Assembly: GCF_900141905.1 (NCBI RefSeq)
Contig: NZ_FQZF01000019.1
Location: 45,263-109,262 of the forward strand
Source of the DNA: Muricoccus roseus
Lineage (GTDB): Bacteria; Pseudomonadota; Alphaproteobacteria; Acetobacterales; Acetobacteraceae
Length of the DNA stretch: 64,000 nucleotides
Direction: 5' to 3'
Shown here: positions 34,836 through 43,998 of the stretch, piece after piece
How positions within the stretch are numbered: position 1 is the first letter of the stretch
How the letters are laid out: the number at the start of each line of letters is the position of its first letter
Notes under the pieces: generated by a model
What the model was told of the DNA's origin: nothing
The model's database searches: none
The model's input: only the letters and a program-made list of their open reading frames with translations
Position numbers and translations under genes: made by a program

Positions 34836-35830
34836 CAGGCGAGGGCCACGCGGGGATCGATGATCGAGTGCACGAGATCCACCAGGAGATTGGCGATGAC
34901 GACGACGACCGAGCTGAGGGTGAGGATGCCGAGCAGCAGGTTGAGGTCGCGGGCGAACAGCGCCTCAAAGGCGAGCTGGCCCAGGCCGGGCCAGCCGAAG
35001 ACGGATTCCACCACCACCGAGCCGCCCAGCGCGCCGCCGATCTGCACGCCCGCCATGGTCACGATGGGCAGCACCGCGTTGCGCAGGACGTGGCGGAAGA
35101 CGAGCCGGCGCGGCGGCACGCCCTTGGCGCGGGCGGTGACGACGTAGTTCATCCGCAGGTTCTCGAGCACCGAGGCGCGCATCAGGCGGGTGTAGAGCGC
35201 CATGTAGAAGAGCGAGAGGGTGACGGCGGGCAGCACGAGATGGTGCAGCACGTCGAGAACATGGGCCATCCCGCCGCCGGGCCCGCCCACGGTCGTCATC
35301 CCGCTGGTCGGCACCCATCCGAGCTGGATGGCGAAGACGACGATGAACATGAGCCCGAGCCAGAAGATGGGCGATGCATAGGCGAGGACGGTGGCCAGCA
35401 GGATCAGCGCCGCCTCGATCCGGTTGCGCCGCACCGCCGCGATCAGGCCGAGCAGGGTGCCGAGCCCGACGGAGAGCAGGACGGAGGCGCCCATCAACAG
35501 CAGCGTGGCCGACATCCGCCCGAGGATCAGCGAGAGGTTCGATTCCTGGTAGCGGAAGGAGTAGCCAAAATCGAGGCGGAGGATGTTCCAGACATAGCTG
35601 GCATATTGGAGCGCCAGCGGACGGTCGAGGCCGAACTGGGCGCGGAGCTGGGCCATGTATTCCGGCGTGGCCGCGCCCGCCTCTCCGGCCATCACGGTGG
35701 CCGGGTCGCCGGGCGCGAGGCGCAGGAGGAAGAAGTTGAAGGTGACGATCAGCAGGATCGTCGGAATTCCCTGGAGCGCGCGGCGCCCCAGGAAACGCCA
35801 GCGGCTGCCGCCCCCGCCCGGCCCGGCCAC
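34835..35830 (-). CDS. Peptide-type ABC transporter permease (DppB/OppB family)
   Basis: The 331-residue protein has the DppB-type start RRALQGIPTILLIVTFNFFL, the early loop RLAPGDPA, and the coupling region NYVVTARAKGVPPRRLVFRH followed by VLRNAVLPIVTM. It has about six membrane segments. It begins seven bases after the binding-protein stop, so the whole system from 37445 to 32051 reads as one operon. Confidence 0.92.
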   Translation of the reverse strand: MAGPGGGGSRWRFLGRRALQGIPTILLIVTFNFFLLRLAPGDPATVMAGEAGAATPEYMAQLRAQFGLDRPLALQYASYVWNILRLDFGYSFRYQESNLSLILGRMSATLLLMGASVLLSVGLGTLLGLIAAVRRNRIEAALILLATVLAYASPIFWLGLMFIVVFAIQLGWVPTSGMTTVGGPGGGMAHVLDVLHHLVLPAVTLSLFYMALYTRLMRASVLENLRMNYVVTARAKGVPPRRLVFRHVLRNAVLPIVTMAGVQIGGALGGSVVVESVFGWPGLGQLAFEALFARDLNLLLGILTLSSVVVVIANLLVDLVHSIIDPRVALA

Positions 35831-35837
35831 GCCGCGA

Positions 35838-37445
35838 TCAGCCCTCGATCCGCGTTTCGTACAGGCCGCCGCGCACGCCGAGGCCTGATGTGATGAGGTT
35901 CTTCACGCGCTTGTTCTGCAGCGCGACGAGCTCCATCTCCATGATCCAGATGATCGGGCTGTCCTCCACCAGCTTGCGCTGGATGGCGTGGAACAGCTCC
36001 GCCCGCTTGGCTGCGTCCGTTTCCACCGCCGCCTGGGCCCAGAGCCGGTCGTTCTCCGGATCGCTGTACTGGGCGACGTTGTTGAAGGGGATGCCCTGGC
36101 GGATGTTGCTGGTCACGAACTGGCGCTGCACGCCCAGCGTGGGATCGCCCATGCCGACATACCAGCCCGAGGTCATGTCGAAGTCGTAGTCGGTGTAGAC
36201 GCGGCGGACATAGGTGGCCTGGTCCACCGTGCGCAGGTTCAGCCGCACGCCGATGCGGTTGTAGGCCTGGCGCATGTACTCGCCCATGCGGCGGTAGTCG
36301 TCGCCATAGGGGCCGACATCCTGGGTCAGCTCGAAGCGGATGCCGCCGGCGCCGCGCTTGTAGCCGGCTTCGTCCAGCAGGGCGTTGGCGCGGGCCACGC
36401 GGTCCGGCACGTCGAAGCGCAGCACCTGGTCGGTGTAGAGGCCCGAGCCGGAGTAGACGGAGGAGATGGGCCCCACCGCCGGCTTGCCGAAGCCGTACCA
36501 CACATTCTCGGCGATGAACTTGCGGTCGATCGCATAGGCCAGCGCCTGGCGCACGCGCCGGTCGTCCAGCGGCTTCTTCTTCGTGTTCAGCTCCAGCAGC
36601 ATCACGGGCGCCAGCGCCTCATAGCCACCCTGGGCGATCTCGATGTTCGGGAGCCCTGCCAGGCGGCGCATCTCGGCGGGGGTGATGGTGCCAAAGAAGG
36701 CCACGTCCACCTCGCCGCTCTCGAGCGCGGCGGCGCGGGTGGCGGGGTCGTTGATGAAGCGGAAGATCAGCCGGTCTAGATACGGACGGCCGGGGCGCCA
36801 GTAGTTCGGGTTCTTCTCGAGAACGATGGAGGCGCCGCGGTTCCACTCGGTGAATTTGAACGGCCCGGTGCCGATGGGGCGGTTGTTCGCCGGGTTGTTC
36901 CGGATGTCCGTGCCCTCATAGAGGTGCTTCGCGACGATCGGGGATTCGAGGCTGGAGAGGCCCTTCATCATCGGCGGATAGGGATGGGCGAGGCGCAGGA
37001 TCGCGGTGTGCTCGTCCGGCGTGTCCACCGCCTCCAGCGGGCCGAGATTGCCCGGGCCGCGCGGGTGGAACTTCTTCACCACCTCCAGCAGGGAGAACGC
37101 GACATCCGCGCTGGTGAACGGCTTGCCGTCATGCCAGGTGACGCCGCGGCGCAGCTTGAAGGTGACGGACTTGCCGTCTCCCGAAACCTCCCAGGATTCC
37201 GCGAGCGAGGGCTGCGGCTGCATCTGCATGTCGTATTCGAGCAGGCCGTCATAGATCTTCGTGCCCAGCTCCGCGACGGAGGGCGCGGAGTTGATCGCGT
37301 TCGTCAGTACCGTGGGCTCGGGCGTGGTGACGACGACGAGCGTGTTGCCGCGCGCGGCCTGCGCGCGTGCTGCGGAGGGATGTGCGAGACCGGCGACCCC
37401 GGCCCCGAGAAGGGGGAGCGAGCCCAGCAACTGACGACGAAGCAT
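35838..37445 (-). CDS. Peptide-type ABC substrate-binding protein (SBP_bac_5)
   Basis: The 535-residue protein has a signal peptide (MLRRQLLGSLPLLGAGVAGL, cut probably after AARAQA) and the family-5 binding fold with LLEYDMQMQPQPSLAESWEV, YAFSL-like SADVAFSLLEVVKKF and NNRPIGTGPFKFTEW. This family binds di- and oligopeptides, nickel, opines or glycosides, so a peptide ligand is not certain. It is the first gene of the minus-strand operon that also includes two permeases, two ATPases and the CoxL-like protein. Confidence 0.92.
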   Translation of the reverse strand: MLRRQLLGSLPLLGAGVAGLAHPSAARAQAARGNTLVVVTTPEPTVLTNAINSAPSVAELGTKIYDGLLEYDMQMQPQPSLAESWEVSGDGKSVTFKLRRGVTWHDGKPFTSADVAFSLLEVVKKFHPRGPGNLGPLEAVDTPDEHTAILRLAHPYPPMMKGLSSLESPIVAKHLYEGTDIRNNPANNRPIGTGPFKFTEWNRGASIVLEKNPNYWRPGRPYLDRLIFRFINDPATRAAALESGEVDVAFFGTITPAEMRRLAGLPNIEIAQGGYEALAPVMLLELNTKKKPLDDRRVRQALAYAIDRKFIAENVWYGFGKPAVGPISSVYSGSGLYTDQVLRFDVPDRVARANALLDEAGYKRGAGGIRFELTQDVGPYGDDYRRMGEYMRQAYNRIGVRLNLRTVDQATYVRRVYTDYDFDMTSGWYVGMGDPTLGVQRQFVTSNIRQGIPFNNVAQYSDPENDRLWAQAAVETDAAKRAELFHAIQRKLVEDSPIIWIMEMELVALQNKRVKNLITSGLGVRGGLYETRIEG

Positions 37446-37525
37446 GTCTGCCCTCCTGAGGGATGGTGCGGCCCGGCCCGCTGCGGCAGGTGCCGGACAT
37501 GCGTGTCCGCGGCCTGCGTTCCGTG

Positions 37526-37554
37526 ACTATTTACCGCGTGGTCGCAAAGTGCAA
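37526..37554 (-). promoter_or_regulatory. Probable promoter of the peptide-transporter operon
   Basis: On the minus strand TTGCAC (37549-37554) is followed by a 17-bp spacer and AATAGT (37526-37531), about 80 bp upstream of the binding-protein start. Box strengths are moderate (four of six in the -10). It lies in the 260-bp divergent region shared with the small gene at 37706, where nothing else was recognised. Confidence 0.4.
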
Positions 37555-37705
37555 GAACAGATTCGCTCTCGTGAATATCGGTCGCGCGCAGGGCGACGGA
37601 GCCCTTGGTGCGGATGCGCGCCCGTGGTGCCGGGGCCGATGTTCGGGAGCAGGAGACGCGGATTCCGGCGGGGAACCTGCCGCCCGCCCAAAGGGAGCAG
37701 ACGGC

Positions 37706-37960
37706 GTGAAGTACATCTCCATTCGCATCCGCCCGGATCGCGTGTTCCACGGCTATGACGAGAACCGCACGCTGATCGTGGACAAGATGCCGGCCTCCGA
37801 CTTCGTGGAGAAGGTCATCAAGATCGAGCGCATCCTCTCCGTGACGGAGGACTACATCTTCATCGAGACGCCGCACGATACGGTGCAGACCTGGGAATAC
37901 GAAGGCGATCTGGCGGAGATCAAGCGGCGCCTTGCCGCCGTGGGCATGCTGATCGACTGA
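37706..37960 (+). CDS. Small conserved-looking hypothetical protein
   Basis: A GTG at 37706, preceded by an AGGGAG ribosome site, opens an 84-residue reading frame. It starts MKYISIRIRPDRVFHGY and contains DFVEKVIKIERILSVTEDYI, a mixed acidic and basic composition with alternating hydrophobics suggesting a small alpha/beta fold. No signal peptide or membrane segment is seen and I do not recognise the family. Base use matches neighbouring genes. It is transcribed alone between the divergent peptide operon and the aminotransferase. Confidence 0.65.
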   Translation: MKYISIRIRPDRVFHGYDENRTLIVDKMPASDFVEKVIKIERILSVTEDYIFIETPHDTVQTWEYEGDLAEIKRRLAAVGMLID

Positions 37961-38123
37961 TCGCGGCGGCGGGGGGCGCGGTCCTGGCCGCGTCTCGCCC
38001 TCCCGGGCATGCTGGCCCGCGGCGCGGGAAGCCGCGACCCACCCGGCGACGTCCTAAGGGGGGTGCCGCCGGCGGGCGCTTGGCTTATCACGCGCGCGAC
38101 GTGCTGCCCGACAGGAGCCGACG

Positions 38124-39290
38124 ATGCCGCCGATCAATCCGCTTCTTCTCGACACGGGCAGCCCGCCGATCCCGGAGATCCAGGGCTGGGGCGCGCGGTA
38201 TGGCGGCGCGGCGGGGCCCTTGCTGAACCTGTGCCAGGCCGTGCCGTCCCATGCGCCCCCGCCGGGGATGCTGGCGCGGCTGGCGGAGGCGGCCGCGGAT
38301 CCGCGCAGTGCCGGCTATGGGCCGATCATGGGCGATGTGGCGCTGCGCGAGGCTTATGCGGCGCAGCTTTCGGCGGTATATGGCGGGCGGCGGACTGCGG
38401 CGGAGGTCGCGATCACCTCGGGCTGCAACATGGCCTTCTTCATCGCGATGATGGCGCTGGCGCAGCGGGGCGATGCGGTGATGCTGCCGACGCCCTGGTA
38501 CTTCAACCACCAGATGACGCTGAACATGCTCGGTATCGAGGCGCGGGCGCTGCCATGCCGCGCGCAGCAGGGCTTCGTGCCGGATGTAGAGGATGCGGCG
38601 GCGCTGATCGACGAGCGCGTGCGGGCGATCGTGCTGGTGACGCCGAACAACCCGACCGGCGCGATCTATCCGCCGGAGGTGATCGCGCGCTTCCATGCGC
38701 TGTGCCGGGACCGCGGGGTCTGGCTGGTGCTGGACGAGACCTATCGCGACTTCCTGCCGGCGGGGCAGGCACGCGCGCATGATCTTCTGGCTGGCGATGC
38801 GTGGCCGGAGAACCTCGTGCAGCTCTACAGTTTCTCGAAGTCCTTCGCGGTTCCCGGCTACCGGCTGGGCGCGCTGGGCGCACCGGCCTCGGCGATGCCG
38901 GAGATCGGGAAGGTGGTGGATTCCGTGCAGATCTGCGCCGGGCGCGTCGGGCAGGCGGCGCTGACCTGGGGGCTGCCGAACCTGGACGGCTGGCGGGCGG
39001 AGAAGCGGGCGGAGATGGGGGAGCGGGTGGAGGCGGTGCGCGCCGTCTTCTCGCGCCTGCCCGGATGGCGGCTGGAGGCTTCGGGCGCCTATTTCGCCTA
39101 TGTGCGGCATCCCTTCGCCGGGCGCACGGCCTGGGACGTGGTGGAGGAGCTGGTGAACCGGCACGGGGTGATGTGCCTGCCGGGCCCCGCCTTCGCGGGG
39201 GAGGACGCGCATCTGCGGATCGCCTTCGCCAATGTGGATCTGGCGGGGATCGCGGTGATGGAGGAGCGGCTGCGGGCGGCGACGCCCTAG
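38124..39290 (+). CDS. PLP-dependent class I/II aminotransferase
   Basis: The 388-residue protein is a fold-type I aminotransferase. It has SAGYGPIMGDVALREAY, VTPNNPTGAIY with the cofactor-contacting Asn176, LDETYRDF with Asp204 and Tyr207, and the Schiff-base Lys239 in YSFSKSFAVPGYRLGA. An AGGAGCC ribosome site precedes the ATG. The substrate pair cannot be read from the sequence, though the pattern resembles aspartate/aromatic aminotransferase-like enzymes. Its stop lies one base from the stop of the convergent gene. Confidence 0.92.
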   Translation: MPPINPLLLDTGSPPIPEIQGWGARYGGAAGPLLNLCQAVPSHAPPPGMLARLAEAAADPRSAGYGPIMGDVALREAYAAQLSAVYGGRRTAAEVAITSGCNMAFFIAMMALAQRGDAVMLPTPWYFNHQMTLNMLGIEARALPCRAQQGFVPDVEDAAALIDERVRAIVLVTPNNPTGAIYPPEVIARFHALCRDRGVWLVLDETYRDFLPAGQARAHDLLAGDAWPENLVQLYSFSKSFAVPGYRLGALGAPASAMPEIGKVVDSVQICAGRVGQAALTWGLPNLDGWRAEKRAEMGERVEAVRAVFSRLPGWRLEASGAYFAYVRHPFAGRTAWDVVEELVNRHGVMCLPGPAFAGEDAHLRIAFANVDLAGIAVMEERLRAATP

Positions 39291-39291
39291 C

Positions 39292-39849
39292 CTAGCGCGC
39301 GGGGATGCGGCGCATCGCCGGGATGGTGGTGGCGCCGGCTTCGGACGCGCGGCGCGAGGCCTCGATGTCGATGCGCGGCGCGGCGGGGTCCAGGCGGAGC
39401 ACGATCGGCTCGCGCGGCTCGGCATTCGGCGAAGCGGCGCGGTAGATCAGGCCGATGCGCGGCGTGGCGCCGTCCGGCGGAAGCATCCCGACGGCTTCGA
39501 GACCGAGGCAGGTCTCCGCCTCCCATTCGCCTTCGCCGATGGTGGGCAGGAGCGCGGCCGGCGCGCCGGGGCGCAGCAGCAGCAGGTGGCAGGGGCGCGG
39601 GCTGCTCGCGCGTTCCGGTACGGGGCCGCGGAGCGCGACGAGGGAACCGACGCGCTCGCGGCCGCGCAGGAGGAGCCAGGAGGCATCGCGCTGGATGCTG
39701 GCTGCGCGCTGCGGGGTGGTGGCGAGATGGGCGCCGGCGGCGGCGAGGCTGGGCTCGTCGATGGGCGCGAGCGTTTCGGCGCGTGCCGGGGTGGCGGCCA
39801 GGAGGGCGGCGAGGAGGATGGCGGCGGGGAGGGGCGTCGGGATCCTCAC
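39292..39849 (-). CDS. Hypothetical exported protein coupled to the DNA ligase gene
   Basis: A GTG at 39849 overlapping the ligase stop (GTGA) begins a 185-residue frame. The first 27 residues form a Sec signal (MRIPTPLPAAILLAALLAAT, cut after ARA). The mature part is Ala/Arg/Pro-rich with one pair of likely cysteines (CHLLLLRPG and ETCLGLEAVG) and no recognised domain. It probably resides in the periplasm. Its coupling to a DNA repair gene is probably incidental. Function unknown. Confidence 0.7.
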   Translation of the reverse strand: MRIPTPLPAAILLAALLAATPARAETLAPIDEPSLAAAGAHLATTPQRAASIQRDASWLLLRGRERVGSLVALRGPVPERASSPRPCHLLLLRPGAPAALLPTIGEGEWEAETCLGLEAVGMLPPDGATPRIGLIYRAASPNAEPREPIVLRLDPAAPRIDIEASRRASEAGATTIPAMRRIPAR

Positions 39850-41468
39850 TGGGGCTTGTTCTCCACCATGGCCATGAGGGTTTCGAGCAGGTCCGCCTCC
39901 TCCGCCGGCTTGTCCTGCCGGAGGCGGGCGATGCGCGGGAAGCGCATGGCGACGCCGGAGCGGTGACGGGTGGAGAGCTGCGCGGCGTCGAAGATGACCT
40001 CCAGCACGAAGCTCTTCTCCACCTCGCGCACCGGGCCGAAGCGGCCGGTGGTGTGGTTGCGCACCCAGCGGTCCAGGAAGATCAGCTCCTGGTCGGTGAA
40101 GCCGGAATAGGCCTTGCCGACGGGGACGAGCTCGCGCATGCCGTCCTCGTTGGTGCGCCAGAGGCCGAAGGTGTAGTCGCTGTAGTAGGAGCTGCGCTTG
40201 CCGTGGCCGCGCTGCGCGTACATCAGCACGGCATCGACCGAGAGCGGGGCGCGCTTCCACTTCCACCACAGGCCCTTCACCCGCCCCGGCACATAGGCGC
40301 TGTCGGCGCGCTTGATCATCAGCCCTTCGATGGAGGCCTCGCGCGCGCTGTCGCGGAGCGCGGAGAGATGGTCCAGCTTCTCGAACGGGATCATCTCGGA
40401 GATGTCCATGCGCGCGGGGGCGTGGCGCGCGAACCAGGCTTCGAGGCGGGCGCGGCGTTCGGTGAGGGGGAGCGGGCGGAGGTCTTCCTCACCGTCGATC
40501 AGCAGGTCGTAGAGGCGCACGGCGACGGGGTAGTCGCGCATCAGCTTCGGGCCGATGACCTTGCGGTTCAGCCGCTGCTGCAGGTCGGAGAAGGGTGCGA
40601 CCTGCTTTCCGTCGGGCCCGTCGCGGATGACGAGGAGCTCGCCATCCAGCACGCCGCGGAAGTCCATGGCCTCCGCGATCTCGGGGAAGGCGCCGGAGAT
40701 GTCCTCCCCCGTGCGGGACCAGAGGCGGCGGCCGCCGGGCGCGCCGGTGAGCTGGACGCGGATGCCGTCCCATTTCCATTCGGCGCGCCAGTCCTGCGGG
40801 GCGTGCTCGATGGCGGCGATGTCGGCCTCGGCCTCCAGCGGATGGGCGAGCATCAGCGGGCGGAAGACGGGGGCGCCGGCGGCATCGGGGCGTGGGCCGG
40901 TGCCTTCGAGCCAGTGGAAGAGCGGGAGATAGGGCGGGGCGACGGCGTGCCACACCTCCTCGATCTCGCCGATCTCCTGGCCGGACCATTCGGCCAGCGC
41001 GGTCTTCGCCAGCCGTGCGGAAGCGCCGACGCGCAGGCCGCCGGTGACGAGCTTGATGAGGGCGAGGCGGCCGCCGGCATCCAGCGTGTCGAGCCAGCCC
41101 TCCATCAGCGCGGGCACCTCCGCGCGCGATGCGAGTTCAAGGCTTTCGACCACTTCGGACAGGGTGGGCGGGGGCGCGTTCACGCCCTGGCGCTCGGGCC
41201 AGATGAGGGCGACGGTTTCGGCGAAGTCGCCAACATAGTCATGCGACAGCGCGAGGAGCGTGGGATCGACGCGGCTGGCGACGAGGTCGCGGATGATGGC
41301 GGGCTTGGCGGCGGTGAAGGCGAGCTCGCCTGTCAGCGCGGCGAGGCCGACGCCGCGCTCGGGGTCGGGCTGCTCGGCGAACCAGCGGCGGATGAGCGCC
41401 ACCTTTGCGTTGCGGCCGGGGGTGAAGACGAGGCGTTCCAGCAGGTCGGCGAAGGCCTGGACGCTCAC
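39846..41468 (-). CDS. ATP-dependent DNA ligase
   Basis: The 540-residue protein has an N-terminal helical domain (about 1-200), the adenylation motif EWKWDGIRVQL with nucleophile Lys232, SRTGEDISGAFPEI, LDGELLV, IEGLMIKRADSAYVPGR and WWKWKR (motifs III to V), and an OB domain. It is the ligase type found beside a metallo-beta-lactamase exonuclease in a DNA-damage cluster. GTG at 41468 overlaps the exonuclease stop (GTGA). The other members often seen in this cluster (an Lhr-type helicase and a PdeM-type phosphoesterase) are not in the adjoining genes here. Confidence 0.93.
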   Translation of the reverse strand: MSVQAFADLLERLVFTPGRNAKVALIRRWFAEQPDPERGVGLAALTGELAFTAAKPAIIRDLVASRVDPTLLALSHDYVGDFAETVALIWPERQGVNAPPPTLSEVVESLELASRAEVPALMEGWLDTLDAGGRLALIKLVTGGLRVGASARLAKTALAEWSGQEIGEIEEVWHAVAPPYLPLFHWLEGTGPRPDAAGAPVFRPLMLAHPLEAEADIAAIEHAPQDWRAEWKWDGIRVQLTGAPGGRRLWSRTGEDISGAFPEIAEAMDFRGVLDGELLVIRDGPDGKQVAPFSDLQQRLNRKVIGPKLMRDYPVAVRLYDLLIDGEEDLRPLPLTERRARLEAWFARHAPARMDISEMIPFEKLDHLSALRDSAREASIEGLMIKRADSAYVPGRVKGLWWKWKRAPLSVDAVLMYAQRGHGKRSSYYSDYTFGLWRTNEDGMRELVPVGKAYSGFTDQELIFLDRWVRNHTTGRFGPVREVEKSFVLEVIFDAAQLSTRHRSGVAMRFPRIARLRQDKPAEEADLLETLMAMVENKPQ

Positions 41469-42532
41469 GGGGCGGCCTCTTCCGCCGCGGGCTCGGGCGC
41501 GCCCTCGTCCTCCTCCTCGTCCCGCCCGACGAGATGGAGCGCGCGGCCGCGGATGCCCTTGAGGGAGAGGGCGTGGACGAGGGCGTCGTCGCGGCCATGG
41601 GTGACCCAGACCTCGGGCGCCCGGACATCGTCGATGGTTTGCAGCAGCTCGTCCCAGTCGGCGTGGTCGGAGACGATGAGGGGGAGTTCGACGCCACGCA
41701 GCTTGGCGCGCTGGCGGACGGTCATCCAGCCCGAGGCGGCGCAGGTGACGGGATCCGCCAGGCGGCGGGCCCAGGGTGTGGCCTCGGCGGAGGGGGGCGC
41801 GATGACGATCTCCCCGGCGAGGATGGGCGGGTGGCCGCGCTTCAGGCCCTTGGGCACGGGGCGGAGATCCCCGAGCGGGACGCCGAGCGATTCGTAGAGC
41901 GTGCAGAGCTTTTCCACCGCGCCGTGGAGATGGACGGGGCGGTCCCAGCCGGCCTCGCGCAGCAGGGCGATGATCCGCTGGGTCTTTCCCAGGGCATAGG
42001 CGCCGACGACATGCGCGCGTTCGGGGAAGAGGGCGACGCTGTCGAGCAGGCGGCGGATCTCGTGCGAATCCGGCGGGTGGCGGAAGACGGGGAGGGCGAA
42101 GGTGGCTTCGGTGACGAAGACGTCGCATTCCACCGGCACGAAGCCCGCGCAGGTCGGGTCGCGCCGGCGCTTGTAGTCGCCCGAGACGACGATCCGGCTG
42201 CCCTGCCATTCCAGCGCGACCTGGGCGGAGCCGAGGACGTGGCCGGCGGGGTGGAGGGTGATGCGGACGCCGTTGCGGGTGATGGATTCGCCATAGGCCA
42301 GGGGCTGCTGCTGGTCGCCGGCCCGGTCCTCGCCGAAGCGGGCGCGCATGATGGCCAACGTTTCCGGCGTGGCGAGGACGGCGGCATGGCCGGGGCGGGC
42401 GTGGTCGGCATGGCCGTGGCTGACCACGGCGCGGTCCACCGCGCGGGAGGGGTCCACATAGAAACCCCCCGGCTCGCAATAGAGGCCGAGGGGGGTGACC
42501 TTCATCCAGGTTTCGGGATGCGGGGCGGGCAT
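41465..42532 (-). CDS. Ligase-associated DNA exonuclease (metallo-beta-lactamase fold)
   Basis: The 355-residue protein has a metallo-beta-lactamase HxHxDH site (SHGHADHARPGH), the second metal His in LHPAGHVLGSAQV, SGDYKRRRD with the metal-binding aspartate and the late IVSDHADW. This matches the exonuclease encoded next to ATP-dependent DNA ligases, thought to trim ends during repair. Start may be the ATG at 42532 or the internal one at residue 10 (MKVTPLG). A Glu/Ala-rich tail ends the protein. The ligase follows with a four-base overlap. Confidence 0.9.
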   Translation of the reverse strand: MPAPHPETWMKVTPLGLYCEPGGFYVDPSRAVDRAVVSHGHADHARPGHAAVLATPETLAIMRARFGEDRAGDQQQPLAYGESITRNGVRITLHPAGHVLGSAQVALEWQGSRIVVSGDYKRRRDPTCAGFVPVECDVFVTEATFALPVFRHPPDSHEIRRLLDSVALFPERAHVVGAYALGKTQRIIALLREAGWDRPVHLHGAVEKLCTLYESLGVPLGDLRPVPKGLKRGHPPILAGEIVIAPPSAEATPWARRLADPVTCAASGWMTVRQRAKLRGVELPLIVSDHADWDELLQTIDDVRAPEVWVTHGRDDALVHALSLKGIRGRALHLVGRDEEEDEGAPEPAAEEAAP

Positions 42533-42578
42533 GGGAAAGCCCTAGATTGGGCCGGGCCGCCCCGCTTCAAGCAGGCTT

Positions 42579-43427
42579 CTACTCCGCCGCCTCGGCGATC
42601 TCGAGCAGGGCGGCGCCATTCCGGCGTTCCCGCGCGATGGCGGTGTTGCCGCAGCGGACGTTGTCCAGCACGTCGCTGTCCGGGTTGGTGACCTGCAGCT
42701 TCGCCTGGACGCGGCAGGCGAGCTTGTCGTTGCCTGCGCCGTTCCAGCGGCGGATGGCATCCGCCCAGTTGCCGTAGGTCTCGTAGTGCTGGCGGAGGTA
42801 GCCGGCACCCCAGTCGGCCGAGCGCCAGGGGTCCAGCGGCCAGTCGGAGTTGCGGGCATGGACGCGGGCGTTCACCTGCACGCAGCCGGCCATGACGTAG
42901 GACCGGGCCGGGGCGGCGCGGTAGATGCGGCGGGCCTCCTCCGGCGTGTCGGGGTAGTAGGCGCGGCCGCCGATGTTCATGGCATGGGCGTGCAGGCCGG
43001 ATTCCGCCAGCGAGATGGCGACCATCAGGCCTTCGGGGATGTTGTGAGCCAGTTCCGCCTGGCGGACGGCATCGAGGCAGGCGGCGCGCGGGCTGTCGAG
43101 ATCGGTGCGGCGGAGGACGGCGGGACGGGCCCGGATGGTGGTGCCGGGGGACACCAGCGAGACCGGGCGGATGTTCTGCGGCAGCTGGGCCGGGGAAGGA
43201 TTGGGCTGGGAAGCGAGTTCGGGCTCATCCGCCGTGGCGCAGCCGGCGGCCATGAAGCCGAGGCTGATCACGAGGGTCGAGGCGAGCGCGGCCCTGGCGA
43301 CGCGGCTCTGGCGTCGTCGGGTCGGGCTTCCGGCTCGGGTCGGAGGGGCGCTCCGCGGCATCGCGCACGGGAACGCCGCGTTGGGCAGCCGGCCGGGGGG
43401 GGCCGACAGTCGGGGCGCGGACGTCAT
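42579..43427 (-). CDS. Lytic transglycosylase (SLT domain) lipoprotein
   Basis: The 282-residue protein has an N-terminal basic region followed by a hydrophobic stretch LASTLVISLGFMAAGC that resembles a lipoprotein signal, though its lipobox (AAGC) is weak. A C-terminal transglycosylase domain has the catalytic glutamate in ISLAESGLHAHAMN, then VQVNARVH and YGNWADAIRRWNGAG. It would cleave peptidoglycan in the periplasm. ATG at 43427 is used; TTG at 43469 or ATG at 43358 are alternatives, and the last would give a more typical signal length. Nothing matching a ribosome site is clear. Confidence 0.85.
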   Translation of the reverse strand: MTSAPRLSAPPGRLPNAAFPCAMPRSAPPTRAGSPTRRRQSRVARAALASTLVISLGFMAAGCATADEPELASQPNPSPAQLPQNIRPVSLVSPGTTIRARPAVLRRTDLDSPRAACLDAVRQAELAHNIPEGLMVAISLAESGLHAHAMNIGGRAYYPDTPEEARRIYRAAPARSYVMAGCVQVNARVHARNSDWPLDPWRSADWGAGYLRQHYETYGNWADAIRRWNGAGNDKLACRVQAKLQVTNPDSDVLDNVRCGNTAIARERRNGAALLEIAEAAE

Positions 43428-43576
43428 GTAGAAACCGCTACCAGCAAGGCGCAGGTCAGCGCAACCCAAAATGCCGCGGGGTTGGTCGCGGGGGTAAAAA
43501 CGCGACGACGAAACGAAGGTTTCCGCCCCGGTGCCGCCACAATCTGCGGTTGACGTTTCGCCTGATGCACGGCCTC

Positions 43577-43648
43577 AAGTATAAATCATGAAGTTTATAC
43601 TTAAGGAGAGGCGCGACGCGGCGGAGTTTGACTTGCGAATACAGTATT
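43577..43648. promoter_or_regulatory. AT-rich island with two palindromes
   Basis: Within otherwise GC-rich DNA, AAGTATAAA (43577-43585) and TTTATACTT (43594-43602) form a perfect 9-bp inverted repeat around an 8-bp spacer. A separate perfect 11-bp palindrome AATACAGTATT lies at 43638-43648. These look like operator sites or DNA bends. The region is upstream of the transglycosylase start. I see no credible gene between 43470 and 44099; this interval otherwise holds a GC-rich stretch and the GntR promoter dyad. Confidence 0.6.
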
Positions 43649-43949
43649 AGGCGAGTGCCCGCGCAAGGCGGCCGCGTGGGGGCTCGCGCGGGTGGGCACG
43701 TGCGGGCATGGAGTGCCGGGTGGGGTGGTGGGTGCCGGAGCGCGGGTGCGCGAACGCGGCCGGCCGAGCCGTCGAGGGGCGGATTCGCGCAAGCTGCTGA
43801 TTTCGCGCCAAGCCGGAAGCGGAGATGTCGGCGCGGGAAGGCGGATATGGGATGACGACGCCGTCCGCCGGTTCAGGATGCCTGGGCACCCCGGGAACCA
43901 CGCGGCACAGCGCCGTCTCCTCGTTTCCTTCCCCAAACCCGGCCCGTCT

Positions 43950-43998
43950 TTGACGGCGGCAGAACTCGTCTCGCATAGTCTTGTATAAGACACAAGAC
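43950..43998 (+). promoter_or_regulatory. Promoter with dyad upstream of the GntR/UTRA gene
   Basis: TTGACG (43950-43955), an 18-bp spacer and CATAGT (43974-43979) form a candidate promoter. At 43978-43998 a dyad with 7-bp arms GTCTTGT and ACAAGAC, separated by seven bases, overlaps the -10 and start region. TTGT...ACAA-type dyads are typical of GntR/HutC-family sites, so autorepression is plausible. The transcribed leader would be about 155 bases. Confidence 0.5.
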
